Origin: an uncultured Prevotella sp.
GTDB lineage: Bacteria > Bacteroidota > Bacteroidia > Bacteroidales > Bacteroidaceae
Length of the DNA: 20,945 bases
Assembly: GCA_937916405.1 (NCBI GenBank)
Contig: CALFUF010000053.1
Span: 1 to 20,945, forward strand
Direction: 5' to 3'
Made by a program: the position numbers and the translations under genes. Shown piece after piece: positions 1-6,959 of this stretch. The notes beneath the pieces are model-generated. The model was given only the letters and a program-made list of their open reading frames with translations, was not told the origin of the DNA and searched no databases. Every line of letters begins with the position of its first letter. Position 1 is the first letter of the stretch.

Positions 1-1620
1 GATGTCACGAGCAAACATGCCGCGATATTCCTGAACATCATGGACGGTATTCAGGAGGCTGGTGTAGAGGCTTGGGTGCGCGTGGAGTCAGAGAACGATG
101 CCCGAGTGCTGCGTAACACTATGAGGGAGAAAGGACTGAGAACAGACCTGTTGCGATTCTTCGAAGCCTCAGGCAATTCCTACTGGCTGCGCGACTGCGG
201 ACCTATCTGCTTCTACTACGGTGACGACGATCAGTTGGCGATGCTCGACTTTTTCTATGACCGGAATCGTGACATTGATGACATGTTGCCCTCGATACTG
301 CACCGGAAGACGGGTATGCGTAACTTCATCACCACGGTTGTATGGGAAGGTGGTAACTGTCTGGTTGACGGTGTCGGAGGTTTGGTGACTTCGTCGGCTA
401 TAGACGACAACGGTAATGACGATACTCATGGTCCGATATCATGGGACGGCGAGGACTACAGCACCATTAGCGAGACCGAGAAGCCTGCGCTCACTGCCGA
501 GCAGGTGGAAGAGGCATTGCACGACATGCTGGGACAGCGTCAGACGATGGTGCTTCCAAGACTGATGTTCGACGGAGGAACGGGTCACGTAGACCTCTAT
601 GCTGACACATGGGACGAGAACGGTTTCCTCTTTACGCAGATGCCGGACAGTTACAACGACTGGTATGACTATCAATGTGTGAACCAGAACGCGGAATATA
701 TGTACAAGCAGCATAGTTTCTTCGGTCGCAACTACATTGAAATGGGACGACTGCCCTTTCCTGCCAAGAACGACGGCAGCGAGTTCAGCAGCGAAGACGA
801 ATATACGCGATACACCCGTTCGTATGCCAACCATTGCATCGTGAACAACTACATCATACAGCCCTGCTTCTCGCCCGTTGACGAGAACCATATGCCCACC
901 GCAGAATGGGACCGTGCGAACATCGAACTGATGAAGGCGCGCTATCCTGGCTATACCTTCTATTGCGTTGACATGCGTGAACTGGATGAGCAGGGTGGCT
1001 CCATCCACTGCGTCACCAAGCAGATACCTGCCGACAGCCCTATTCGCATACTGCACAAGCGGATTCATGGTGGAGTGAGCGTGGGCGCACTGACAGAAAT
1101 CCCCTTCAGTGCCATCATCACCAACAACAGTGGCATTAAGCGTGCACAACTGGTGTATCGCATCAATCAGGGAGAATGGCAGACCGTGGAACTGAAAACT
1201 AACGGCAACCGTTGGTATTGCTCCGTTCCCATCAACAATTTAGGAATGAGTAAGACGGTGGAGTATTATATCTCTGCCACATCGAACAACGGCAAGACCA
1301 TTACTAAGCCCTTCACCGCAGAGAAAGGCGGTCACTACGAATTCTGGCTGAGTGATGTTGGTGACTACGATGCTGAGATGTTCGACTTCGGTACTGACCC
1401 CATGCCTATGGACCATATTACCTTTGAACTTGGCACGAAGTACCTGAAGGAAGATACGTCGACGGACAATGGGATGATTCTTGGCGTCAACGAGGTGGCA
1501 GACACCAAGGCGAAGAACGCCGGCAACGAGTGGTACACCCTGGATGGTCAGCGTCTCAGCACTGCACCCTCGGTCAGCGGCATCTATATCAACAATGGTA
1601 AAAAAGTGGTGAAAAAATAA
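1..1620 (+). CDS. Porphyromonas-type peptidyl-arginine / agmatine deiminase family protein, 5' end missing
   Basis: The reading frame is open from base 1 through the ATG at 40, so the gene begins upstream of the window and 40 is not the true start. Residues below are counted from that ATG. The guanidino-deiminase family (PAD_porph) hydrolyses arginine-type guanidino groups to citrulline-type ureas plus ammonia. Visible family motifs are W-L-R-D-C-G-P with the catalytic Asp near 52, W-E-G-G-N near 102-106, G-H-V-D with His183 and Asp185, and G-G-S-I-H-C with the nucleophile Cys324. An Ig-like beta domain follows (about 335-440). The C-terminus (about 498-526) is a Prevotella-type tail with L-D-G-Q-R, G-I-Y-I and a lysine-rich end, resembling type IX secretion or surface-sorting tails. 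This suggests export, as for Porphyromonas PAD. Whether it acts on peptidyl-arginine, free arginine or agmatine cannot be decided. The signal peptide would lie outside the window. Confidence 0.85.
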   Translation, partial: DVTSKHAAIFLNIMDGIQEAGVEAWVRVESENDARVLRNTMREKGLRTDLLRFFEASGNSYWLRDCGPICFYYGDDDQLAMLDFFYDRNRDIDDMLPSILHRKTGMRNFITTVVWEGGNCLVDGVGGLVTSSAIDDNGNDDTHGPISWDGEDYSTISETEKPALTAEQVEEALHDMLGQRQTMVLPRLMFDGGTGHVDLYADTWDENGFLFTQMPDSYNDWYDYQCVNQNAEYMYKQHSFFGRNYIEMGRLPFPAKNDGSEFSSEDEYTRYTRSYANHCIVNNYIIQPCFSPVDENHMPTAEWDRANIELMKARYPGYTFYCVDMRELDEQGGSIHCVTKQIPADSPIRILHKRIHGGVSVGALTEIPFSAIITNNSGIKRAQLVYRINQGEWQTVELKTNGNRWYCSVPINNLGMSKTVEYYISATSNNGKTITKPFTAEKGGHYEFWLSDVGDYDAEMFDFGTDPMPMDHITFELGTKYLKEDTSTDNGMILGVNEVADTKAKNAGNEWYTLDGQRLSTAPSVSGIYINNGKKVVKK

Positions 1621-1647
1621 TGTGATAGGGAGTCAGTCTCTATCACA
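1621..1647 (+). terminator. first hairpin after the deiminase gene
   Basis: The sequence right after the TAA stop folds into an 11-bp stem (1621-1631 with 1637-1647, one G-T wobble) and a 5-nt loop. It lacks a T-run of its own and sits just before the stronger hairpin at 1661-1690. It probably helps insulate the convergent genes or protects the 3' end of the mRNA. Confidence 0.5.
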
Positions 1648-1660
1648 CATGAAGAATCAA

Positions 1661-1694
1661 AGAATCATAGGGACCTTTCCCTATGATTCTTTTT
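1661..1694. terminator. intrinsic terminator between convergent genes
   Basis: A perfect 13-bp stem (1661-1673 with 1678-1690) has a CCTT loop and runs into five T's (1690-1694) on the + strand, so it is a canonical intrinsic terminator for the deiminase gene. It starts right beyond the stop codon of the minus-strand cellobiose phosphorylase gene. Read on that strand the same stem is followed by a T-rich stretch with a weaker T-run, so it may work in both directions. Confidence 0.85.
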
Positions 1695-1696
1695 GC

Positions 1697-4162
1697 TTAC
1701 ATCGTCACCTCAACGGTATGCTTGCCGGCAGAGTAGGGGATGACGTTACCCTCGACGGGCTTGCCGTCAACAACCATCTGCTTGACACCCGACTCCTTGC
1801 CGTCAGGGTTCTTGACAGTGATGGTGTAATCAGCGTCACGGAACTTACGCTGGATGGTGTACTCCTTGGCAGTCGTCGGCAGACAAGGATCAATCTGTAA
1901 ACCGTCGTACTGAGGTTTCACACCAAGAATATACTGGCTGACCGTCAGCCACATCCATGCGGCAGTACCTGTCAGCCATGAGTTCTTACCCTCACCAGGC
2001 TTGGCGGCATCCTTACCAGCCACCATCTGACAGTTGACGTATGGCTCCACCTTATGCAGCGTCTGGTATTTCTCCTCCACGTAAGAGGGGAGAATCTTCG
2101 CATAGTGTGACCATGCGTCGTTACCACGACCGGCAAGGGTCTCGCCAATGATGACCCATGGATTGTTGTGGCAGAAGATACCTGCGTTCTCCTTATATCC
2201 CTCAGGGTAGGACGATATCTCACCATACTCATAGATATATTTGGTGAAGGCTGGGTTGTTGAGCACCATGCCATGCTCACACTCCAAGTACTTCTTACAG
2301 GAGTCGAGCGACTTAGCCACCATACCGTCCTCAGCACCAATCTGTGCCATGGTACACCAACCTTGTGACTCGATGAATATCTTCGCCTCGTCACACTCGT
2401 GAGAGCCGATCTTATTGCCGAAGAAGTCGTAGGCACGGAGATACCACTCACCATCCCATCCGTCTTTCTTCACCGCAGCCACCATCTCGTCAATCGCATG
2501 TTGCATGCGTTTTGCCTCGTCGGAGTACTCGGAGTTCTCGGAGTTCTCGGAGAGTTTTTGGCAGAGTTCCACGTATTGCTTCGCTGTGACGACGAAGAGT
2601 CCGGCGATCATCAGCGACTCAGCCTTCGTGCCCTCGCTCTTGTTCTCAGTAGTCTGGAAACTCTCGTTGGGGTCCCAAGAGAAGCAGTTCAGATTCAGAC
2701 AGTCGTTCCAGTCGGCACGTCCGATGAGTGGTAACTGATGAGGACCCAGGTTCTTGATGACATGATCCATCGACACCTTCAAGTGCTCGAAGAGGGTGAC
2801 CTCAGAGCCTGGCTGGTTGTCGAAAGGCACCATCTCGTCGAGAATCGAGAAGTCACCCGTCTCCTTGATATAGGCAACGGTACCGAAGATGAGCCAGCAG
2901 GGGTCGTCGTTGAAACCACCACCGATGTCGTTATTACCACGCTTGGTCAATGGCTGATACTGGTGATAGCAACCACCATCGGGGAACTGAGTCGATGCGA
3001 TGTCGATGATACGCTGACGGGCACGACTTGGAATCTGATGAACGAAGCCCACGAGGTCCTGGTTAGAGTCACGGAAGCCCATGCCACGACCGATACCACT
3101 CTCGAAGAACGATGCCGAGCGAGAGAAGTTGAAAGTCACCATGCACTGGTACTGGTTCCAGATGTTCACCATACGGTCGAGTTTGTCATTTCCCGTGCGT
3201 ACATTATATATATTAAGCAGCTTGTCCCAGTAGTCACAGAGTTCCGCAAACGCTTTATCCACCTTCTCTGTGGTGTTCAGCTTCTCGATGATGGCATGTG
3301 CCTTCTCCTTGTTGATGACCTGTGGGGCAGCGAACTTCTTATCCTGCTCGTTCTCCACATAGCCCAACAGGAAAACGAAGTCACGAGACTCCCCGGGTTG
3401 CAGTTCCACCTCAATATAATGCGAGGCAATAGGACTCCAGCCGTGGGCGTGACTGTTGCGAGACTTGCCCTCTACGACAGCGTCGGGGTTGGCAAACTCG
3501 TTATAGAGACCCACGAATGTCTCACGATCTGTGTCGTAACCCTGTATCTCTGTGTTCACATGATAGAACGCATAGTGGTTGCGACGCTCACGATACTCCG
3601 TCTTGTGATAGATTGTCGACCCCTCAATCTCCACCTCACCCGTCGAGAAGTTACGCTGGAAGTTCTCCATGTCCGTAGCGGCATTCCACAGACACCACTC
3701 CTCGAAGGAGAAGAGTTTTAGTTTCTTTACCTCCTTGCCTTGGTTGGTGAGGGTCAGTTTCTGTACTTCAGCCCATGTATTCAAGGGGACGAAGAACAAA
3801 ACACTTGCCTCTATGTCATTCTTTCTGCCCGTCACACGAGTATAACTCATGCCATGACGGCACTCATAGAAGTCGAGTGGGGTCTTGCATGGCTTCCATC
3901 CGGGGTTCCAGATAGTACCGTTGTCATTGATATAGAAATAACGTCCGCCATTATCCATTGGCACGTTATTGTAGCGATAACGGGTGATGCGGCGGAACTT
4001 GGCATCCTTATAGAAGGAGTAGCCACCGGCAGTGTTAGAGATGAGTGAGAAGAAATCCTCATTACCTAAGTAGTTGATCCAGGGCCACGGAGTCTTCGGG
4101 TCGGTAATCACATACTCACGATGTTGGTCATCAAAATGACCATAGCGTTTGTTGTCCATCAT
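1697..4162 (-). CDS. cellobiose phosphorylase (GH94)
   Basis: This cytoplasmic enzyme splits cellobiose with inorganic phosphate into glucose and alpha-glucose 1-phosphate, saving one ATP compared with hydrolysis and kinase steps. The 821-residue length is normal for GH94 cellobiose phosphorylases. The N-terminus closely follows clostridial enzymes as I remember them: G-H-F-D-D, E-Y-V-I-T, P-W-I-N-Y-L-G, F-S-L-I-S-N-T-A-G-G-Y-S-F and R-R-I-T-R-Y-R-Y-N-N, all within residues 8-66. The (alpha/alpha)6 catalytic domain holds A-D-W-N-D-C-L-N (483-490), where the general acid Asp (probably 487) lies. It also has the phosphate-site-type motifs H-N-N-P-W (665-669) and T-G-T-A-A-W-M (731-737). Two adjacent ATGs could start translation. 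No signal peptide is present. It lies 30 bp after the acyl-CoA synthetase with no visible promoter between them, so cotranscription is likely. A Ser/Glu/Asn-rich insert at 537-549 is coded by a 9-bp repeat. Confidence 0.93.
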   Translation of the reverse strand: MMDNKRYGHFDDQHREYVITDPKTPWPWINYLGNEDFFSLISNTAGGYSFYKDAKFRRITRYRYNNVPMDNGGRYFYINDNGTIWNPGWKPCKTPLDFYECRHGMSYTRVTGRKNDIEASVLFFVPLNTWAEVQKLTLTNQGKEVKKLKLFSFEEWCLWNAATDMENFQRNFSTGEVEIEGSTIYHKTEYRERRNHYAFYHVNTEIQGYDTDRETFVGLYNEFANPDAVVEGKSRNSHAHGWSPIASHYIEVELQPGESRDFVFLLGYVENEQDKKFAAPQVINKEKAHAIIEKLNTTEKVDKAFAELCDYWDKLLNIYNVRTGNDKLDRMVNIWNQYQCMVTFNFSRSASFFESGIGRGMGFRDSNQDLVGFVHQIPSRARQRIIDIASTQFPDGGCYHQYQPLTKRGNNDIGGGFNDDPCWLIFGTVAYIKETGDFSILDEMVPFDNQPGSEVTLFEHLKVSMDHVIKNLGPHQLPLIGRADWNDCLNLNCFSWDPNESFQTTENKSEGTKAESLMIAGLFVVTAKQYVELCQKLSENSENSEYSDEAKRMQHAIDEMVAAVKKDGWDGEWYLRAYDFFGNKIGSHECDEAKIFIESQGWCTMAQIGAEDGMVAKSLDSCKKYLECEHGMVLNNPAFTKYIYEYGEISSYPEGYKENAGIFCHNNPWVIIGETLAGRGNDAWSHYAKILPSYVEEKYQTLHKVEPYVNCQMVAGKDAAKPGEGKNSWLTGTAAWMWLTVSQYILGVKPQYDGLQIDPCLPTTAKEYTIQRKFRDADYTITVKNPDGKESGVKQMVVDGKPVEGNVIPYSAGKHTVEVTM
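2522..2553. repeat. 9-bp tandem repeat inside the cellobiose phosphorylase gene
   Basis: Three and a half units of GGAG(T/A)(T/A)CTC-type sequence with a strict 9-bp period. On the coding strand it gives a repeating Asn/Tyr-Ser-Glu/Asp tripeptide around residues 540-548. The period is a multiple of three, so copy-number change would only lengthen or shorten a loop. Confidence 0.8.
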
Positions 4163-4192
4163 TGTTCTGTTATAGTTTTATGAGTTCATATA

Positions 4193-6286
4193 TTATTTCT
4201 CTATCAGTATTCGGGCATCGACGGCAACCACATCCTGCTCGTCGGCAAGGAGCGGGTTGATGTCCATCTCCTTGATCTCTGTAGCGAAGCGGAGAAGAGT
4301 GGAGAGTCGCACGATAATCTCAGCATATTTCTGCTCGTTGATACCCTTCTGTCCTCGCGTACCTTTTATGATCTTATAGCCCTTCAGAGAGTGAATCATG
4401 GAATATGCCTCAGCGGCAGAGAGTGGGGCAAGACCTGACTGCACGTCTTTCAGCACCTCGACAAAGATACCCCCTAAGCCGCAGAGTACCACATGACCGA
4501 AGCGTTCCTCGTATTTGGCACCAATAAACAATTCGGTACCTTTTAGCATCTTCTGTACCATGACAGCGGTAGCGTCCTGTATCTTCATCATACGGTCAAA
4601 CTCCAATGCGAGATGCTCCGGGGTACGGATATTCAATGTCACACCACCCACATCACTTTTATGAACTGGTCCTACCACCTTTGCCACGACAGGGTAACCC
4701 ACTTTCTGTGCGAAGGCGATCAGCTCGTCCTTGGATGAAGATACCTTCTCAGGGACAATGGGGATGCCGGCACACGACAAAATCTCGCGGACCGTGTCGG
4801 GGGGAAGGTAGAAACTAGTGGAACTAGTAGTACTAGGAGAACTAGGTGTACTAGATATTCTAGAGATGATTTCCCTAATCTTGGGGATATCCACCCCGAA
4901 CAATTGTACCTCTGGTGGGGCAGGGGGTGGTGTCTGCATAATCTGAGAGAGTGCTGTGGCGAGGGTCACCTCATCAGAGAAGTTGACATGTCCCTTCGCT
5001 AAGAACTCCGCTACCTCAGGACCTGCCGTGTGAAGACTCGGCAGAATGGGGAAGATAGGCTTTTTGCATTCCAGTATCTTCTGATGGAGTACCTCGTAAG
5101 CCTGATAAAGGGTGGTTAAGCCAGGGGTTCCATAGATAACGGCGATGGCGTCAATATCCTCAAAACGCTTCTCACAATAATCTATCGTTAATCCTAATTG
5201 CTCTGGGGTACCTGTAGCAAGAATATCAATCGGATTCGCCACACTGGAACCAGGGAAGAGCTTGGTCTTCAGCTCCTCGGCTGCATCACCCTCCAGTTTG
5301 GGAACAATCAGTCCACCTTTCGACAAAGCGTCTGTCAACATCACACCGGGTCCTCCGGCATGGGTGACAATAGCGAAGCGCCTGCCGGTCAGTGGTGGTA
5401 AAGTGAAGATACACCCTACGGTAGTCAGCTCCTCCCTGCTATGACAGCGTACAATACCAGCCTTGCGGAACAATGCCTCTACAGCAGAGTCACTGGAGGC
5501 GATAGCACCAGTATGGCTCGAGGCGGCACGACTGCCACTCTCACTGCTGCCAGCTTTGATGGCGGCAATACGGCAACCCTTTCGGATGAGGCTGCTGGCA
5601 TGAAAGAGCAGTTTGTCAGGATTGGATATATTCTCGATATATAGTAGTTTGACGTGTGAGTCGGTATCAGGGTTGAAGTGTTCATCCATATATTGCAACA
5701 CGTCCTCGATACCAATCTGCTTGCCGTTGCCAATAGACCATACGCTGTTGAACTGCAAGCCTTTGATAACGGCACTCTCCAGGATGAATACCGCTGTGGC
5801 ACCAGAGCCACTGACAAAGTCAACACCCTTTGGATGGAGCTTGGGAATCGGTTGTGTGAATACACTGTGATGGTTGCGGTTCAGCAGTCCGATGCAGTTC
5901 GGACCAATCAGTGCTGCCCCATATTGCTCGCAAGTGTCTAGGATGCGCTGCTCCATCTCCGCACCAGCCTTCGTCTCCTCACCAAAACCGGCGGAGATAA
6001 TAATGAACGCCTTGGTGTCTTTCTCCTTGGCAAGAATATCTACTGCGTCAGGACAGAGCTTGGCGGGGATCACCAGAACGGCAAGCTCTGTGGGAGGTAG
6101 CTCACGGACATCATGGAACACCTTGATGCCCTGTACCTCGTCCTCCTTAGGATTAACAATGCGGAGCGTCCCTTGATAGTCGCCTTGCAAGATGTTGCGA
6201 ACCATTGCACCACCAGGCTTGTGGATATTATTAGAGCCTCCGATGACAGCGATAGACTTCGGGGCTAACAGTTCTTGATTGATCAT
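4193..6286 (-). CDS. ADP-forming acetate/acyl-CoA synthetase, fused alpha-beta type
   Basis: Enzymes of this family convert acetyl-CoA (or another acyl-CoA) + ADP + Pi into the acid + CoA + ATP, a route for substrate-level phosphorylation. Domain order in the 697 residues is: CoA-binding Rossmann domain (about 5-130, starting S-I-A-V-I-G-G-S), succinyl-CoA-ligase-like domains (about 150-460), then an ATP-grasp domain (about 490-697). The phosphorylated His of the alpha part is probably His258 in S-S-H-T-G-A. The second His, used for phosphoryl transfer in the beta part, is probably His542 in H-K-S-D-V-G-G. G-L-G-G-I-F-V-E (603-610) and D-I-N-P-L-L (675-680) are typical of ATP-grasp_5. Both halves are in one chain, as in many bacterial versions and unlike two-subunit archaeal ones. 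Protein acetyltransferases of the Pat type share these domains but carry an added GNAT domain, which is absent here. The start overlaps the upstream stop by 4 bp (ATGA), suggesting translational coupling. The substrate is unproven. Confidence 0.88.
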   Translation of the reverse strand: MINQELLAPKSIAVIGGSNNIHKPGGAMVRNILQGDYQGTLRIVNPKEDEVQGIKVFHDVRELPPTELAVLVIPAKLCPDAVDILAKEKDTKAFIIISAGFGEETKAGAEMEQRILDTCEQYGAALIGPNCIGLLNRNHHSVFTQPIPKLHPKGVDFVSGSGATAVFILESAVIKGLQFNSVWSIGNGKQIGIEDVLQYMDEHFNPDTDSHVKLLYIENISNPDKLLFHASSLIRKGCRIAAIKAGSSESGSRAASSHTGAIASSDSAVEALFRKAGIVRCHSREELTTVGCIFTLPPLTGRRFAIVTHAGGPGVMLTDALSKGGLIVPKLEGDAAEELKTKLFPGSSVANPIDILATGTPEQLGLTIDYCEKRFEDIDAIAVIYGTPGLTTLYQAYEVLHQKILECKKPIFPILPSLHTAGPEVAEFLAKGHVNFSDEVTLATALSQIMQTPPPAPPEVQLFGVDIPKIREIISRISSTPSSPSTTSSTSFYLPPDTVREILSCAGIPIVPEKVSSSKDELIAFAQKVGYPVVAKVVGPVHKSDVGGVTLNIRTPEHLALEFDRMMKIQDATAVMVQKMLKGTELFIGAKYEERFGHVVLCGLGGIFVEVLKDVQSGLAPLSAAEAYSMIHSLKGYKIIKGTRGQKGINEQKYAEIIVRLSTLLRFATEIKEMDINPLLADEQDVVAVDARILIEK
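4814..4863. repeat. six-unit 9-bp ACTAG repeat in an inter-domain linker
   Basis: ACTAG begins at 4814, 4823, 4832, 4841 and 4850, and a TCTAG variant at 4859, giving an exact 9-bp period. The four bases after each core vary. It encodes the Ser/Thr/Pro-rich linker (about residues 474-491) between the succinyl-CoA-ligase-like part and the ATP-grasp domain of the acyl-CoA synthetase. Confidence 0.9.
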
Positions 6287-6888
6287 ACGGTAACGATGGA
6301 TTTGACAGGATAGGCGGCGATAGATGACTCAGGGAAGTAATACCCTAATTTCAGCACATGCTTGATAGGTGTGCCGTCAGCGACATCATTTCCGTCTTCC
6401 TCACGATCCAGTTCCTTGTCGAATTTCCCGTTGATAGGTCCGTGCACGAAGTCCTCATAGGTGTCCCCCTCGCTGATGACTCCCACACAGGTGCTGATAA
6501 ACGGTGACTGGCGGTTCACAAACTGACGGATATCATGGCAGAGAAGGTCAACCTCCTCGATGCCGGACAGCTCGTCCTCATTCACAGCCTTCCCCGTAGC
6601 AAGCATCTGAATCAAGGGTTGCACCTCTTTCTGATAATGGCGTAGGTCGTAAATACGGTTGTTGAGAGTGATAAATTTCCTTACAGCCTCGTTGTAAACC
6701 ATCATTTGCTCAGGCGTCAACTTGAGCGACTGAGTTTCTTTCTCCCTTTGCCTTTTTTGTTCTGCACGTTTCTTCGCCTCCTCTTTCTTCTGTCGGATCT
6801 TTACGATAGCTGTAGTTCCTGCCGCAACAGCAGTAACTCCTAAGGTGGCAAGTGCTGCCCATGTAGACTTCTTGTTTTTTAATTCCAT
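6283..6888 (-). CDS. membrane-anchored protein of unknown function
   Basis: I do not recognise the family. The preferred start, ATG at 6888, gives 201 residues. A longer frame begins at 6954, but its first codons overlap a promoter-like TATCTTTG element (6921-6914), and the peptide they encode looks non-native. From the chosen start there is a short Lys-rich N-terminus, one hydrophobic segment (about 8-29, Ala/Thr/Val-rich), then a highly charged Lys/Glu/Arg helix (33-55) likely to be coiled coil. The rest is a soluble region with an acidic patch (157-168) and two Cys (117 and 134). The single N-terminal segment without a cleavage site suggests an inner-membrane anchor. It is first in the run with the acyl-CoA synthetase and cellobiose phosphorylase, and its stop overlaps the synthetase start by 4 bp. 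That implies cotranscription but does not reveal a function. Confidence 0.7.
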   Translation of the reverse strand: MELKNKKSTWAALATLGVTAVAAGTTAIVKIRQKKEEAKKRAEQKRQREKETQSLKLTPEQMMVYNEAVRKFITLNNRIYDLRHYQKEVQPLIQMLATGKAVNEDELSGIEEVDLLCHDIRQFVNRQSPFISTCVGVISEGDTYEDFVHGPINGKFDKELDREEDGNDVADGTPIKHVLKLGYYFPESSIAAYPVKSIVTV

Positions 6889-6913
6889 AACGTAGCTAGT
6901 ATGTATTTTGTCG

Positions 6914-6921
6914 CAAAGATA
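6914..6921 (-). promoter_or_regulatory. -7 box for the minus-strand operon
   Basis: Read on the minus strand this is TATCTTTG, followed by C, matching the Bacteroidetes -7 consensus TAnnTTTG. Transcription would begin near 6907, about 19 nt before the ATG at 6888. I see no clear -33 TTG at the usual distance. Confidence 0.6.
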
Positions 6922-6943
6922 GTGTTTTTTCTTGAGAAATTCG

Positions 6944-6951
6944 TAATTTTG
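6944..6951 (+). promoter_or_regulatory. -7 box for the MATE gene
   Basis: TAATTTTG matches TAnnTTTG and ends only 8 bases before the ATG at 6960, so the mRNA would have almost no 5' leader. A TTG at 6932-6934 is too close to be a standard -33 element. The box lies about 22 bp from the divergent minus-strand box. Confidence 0.5.
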
Positions 6952-6959
6952 CAAAGAAA

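Noticed and set aside
439..1149. Minus-strand frame of 236 codons within the deiminase gene
   Set aside because: The + strand carries all catalytic motifs of the deiminase family across this stretch. The antisense frame has none.
2738..3721. Long + strand frame of 327 codons opposite the cellobiose phosphorylase gene
   Set aside because: The minus-strand gene is an unmistakable, full-length GH94 enzyme, and the + frame has no recognisable motif, start signal or promoter. It is an antisense shadow.
4814..4863. CRISPR-like array
   Set aside because: Units are only 9 bp with 4-bp variable parts, and they lie inside an intact coding frame. CRISPR repeats and spacers are each about 20-40 bp or longer.
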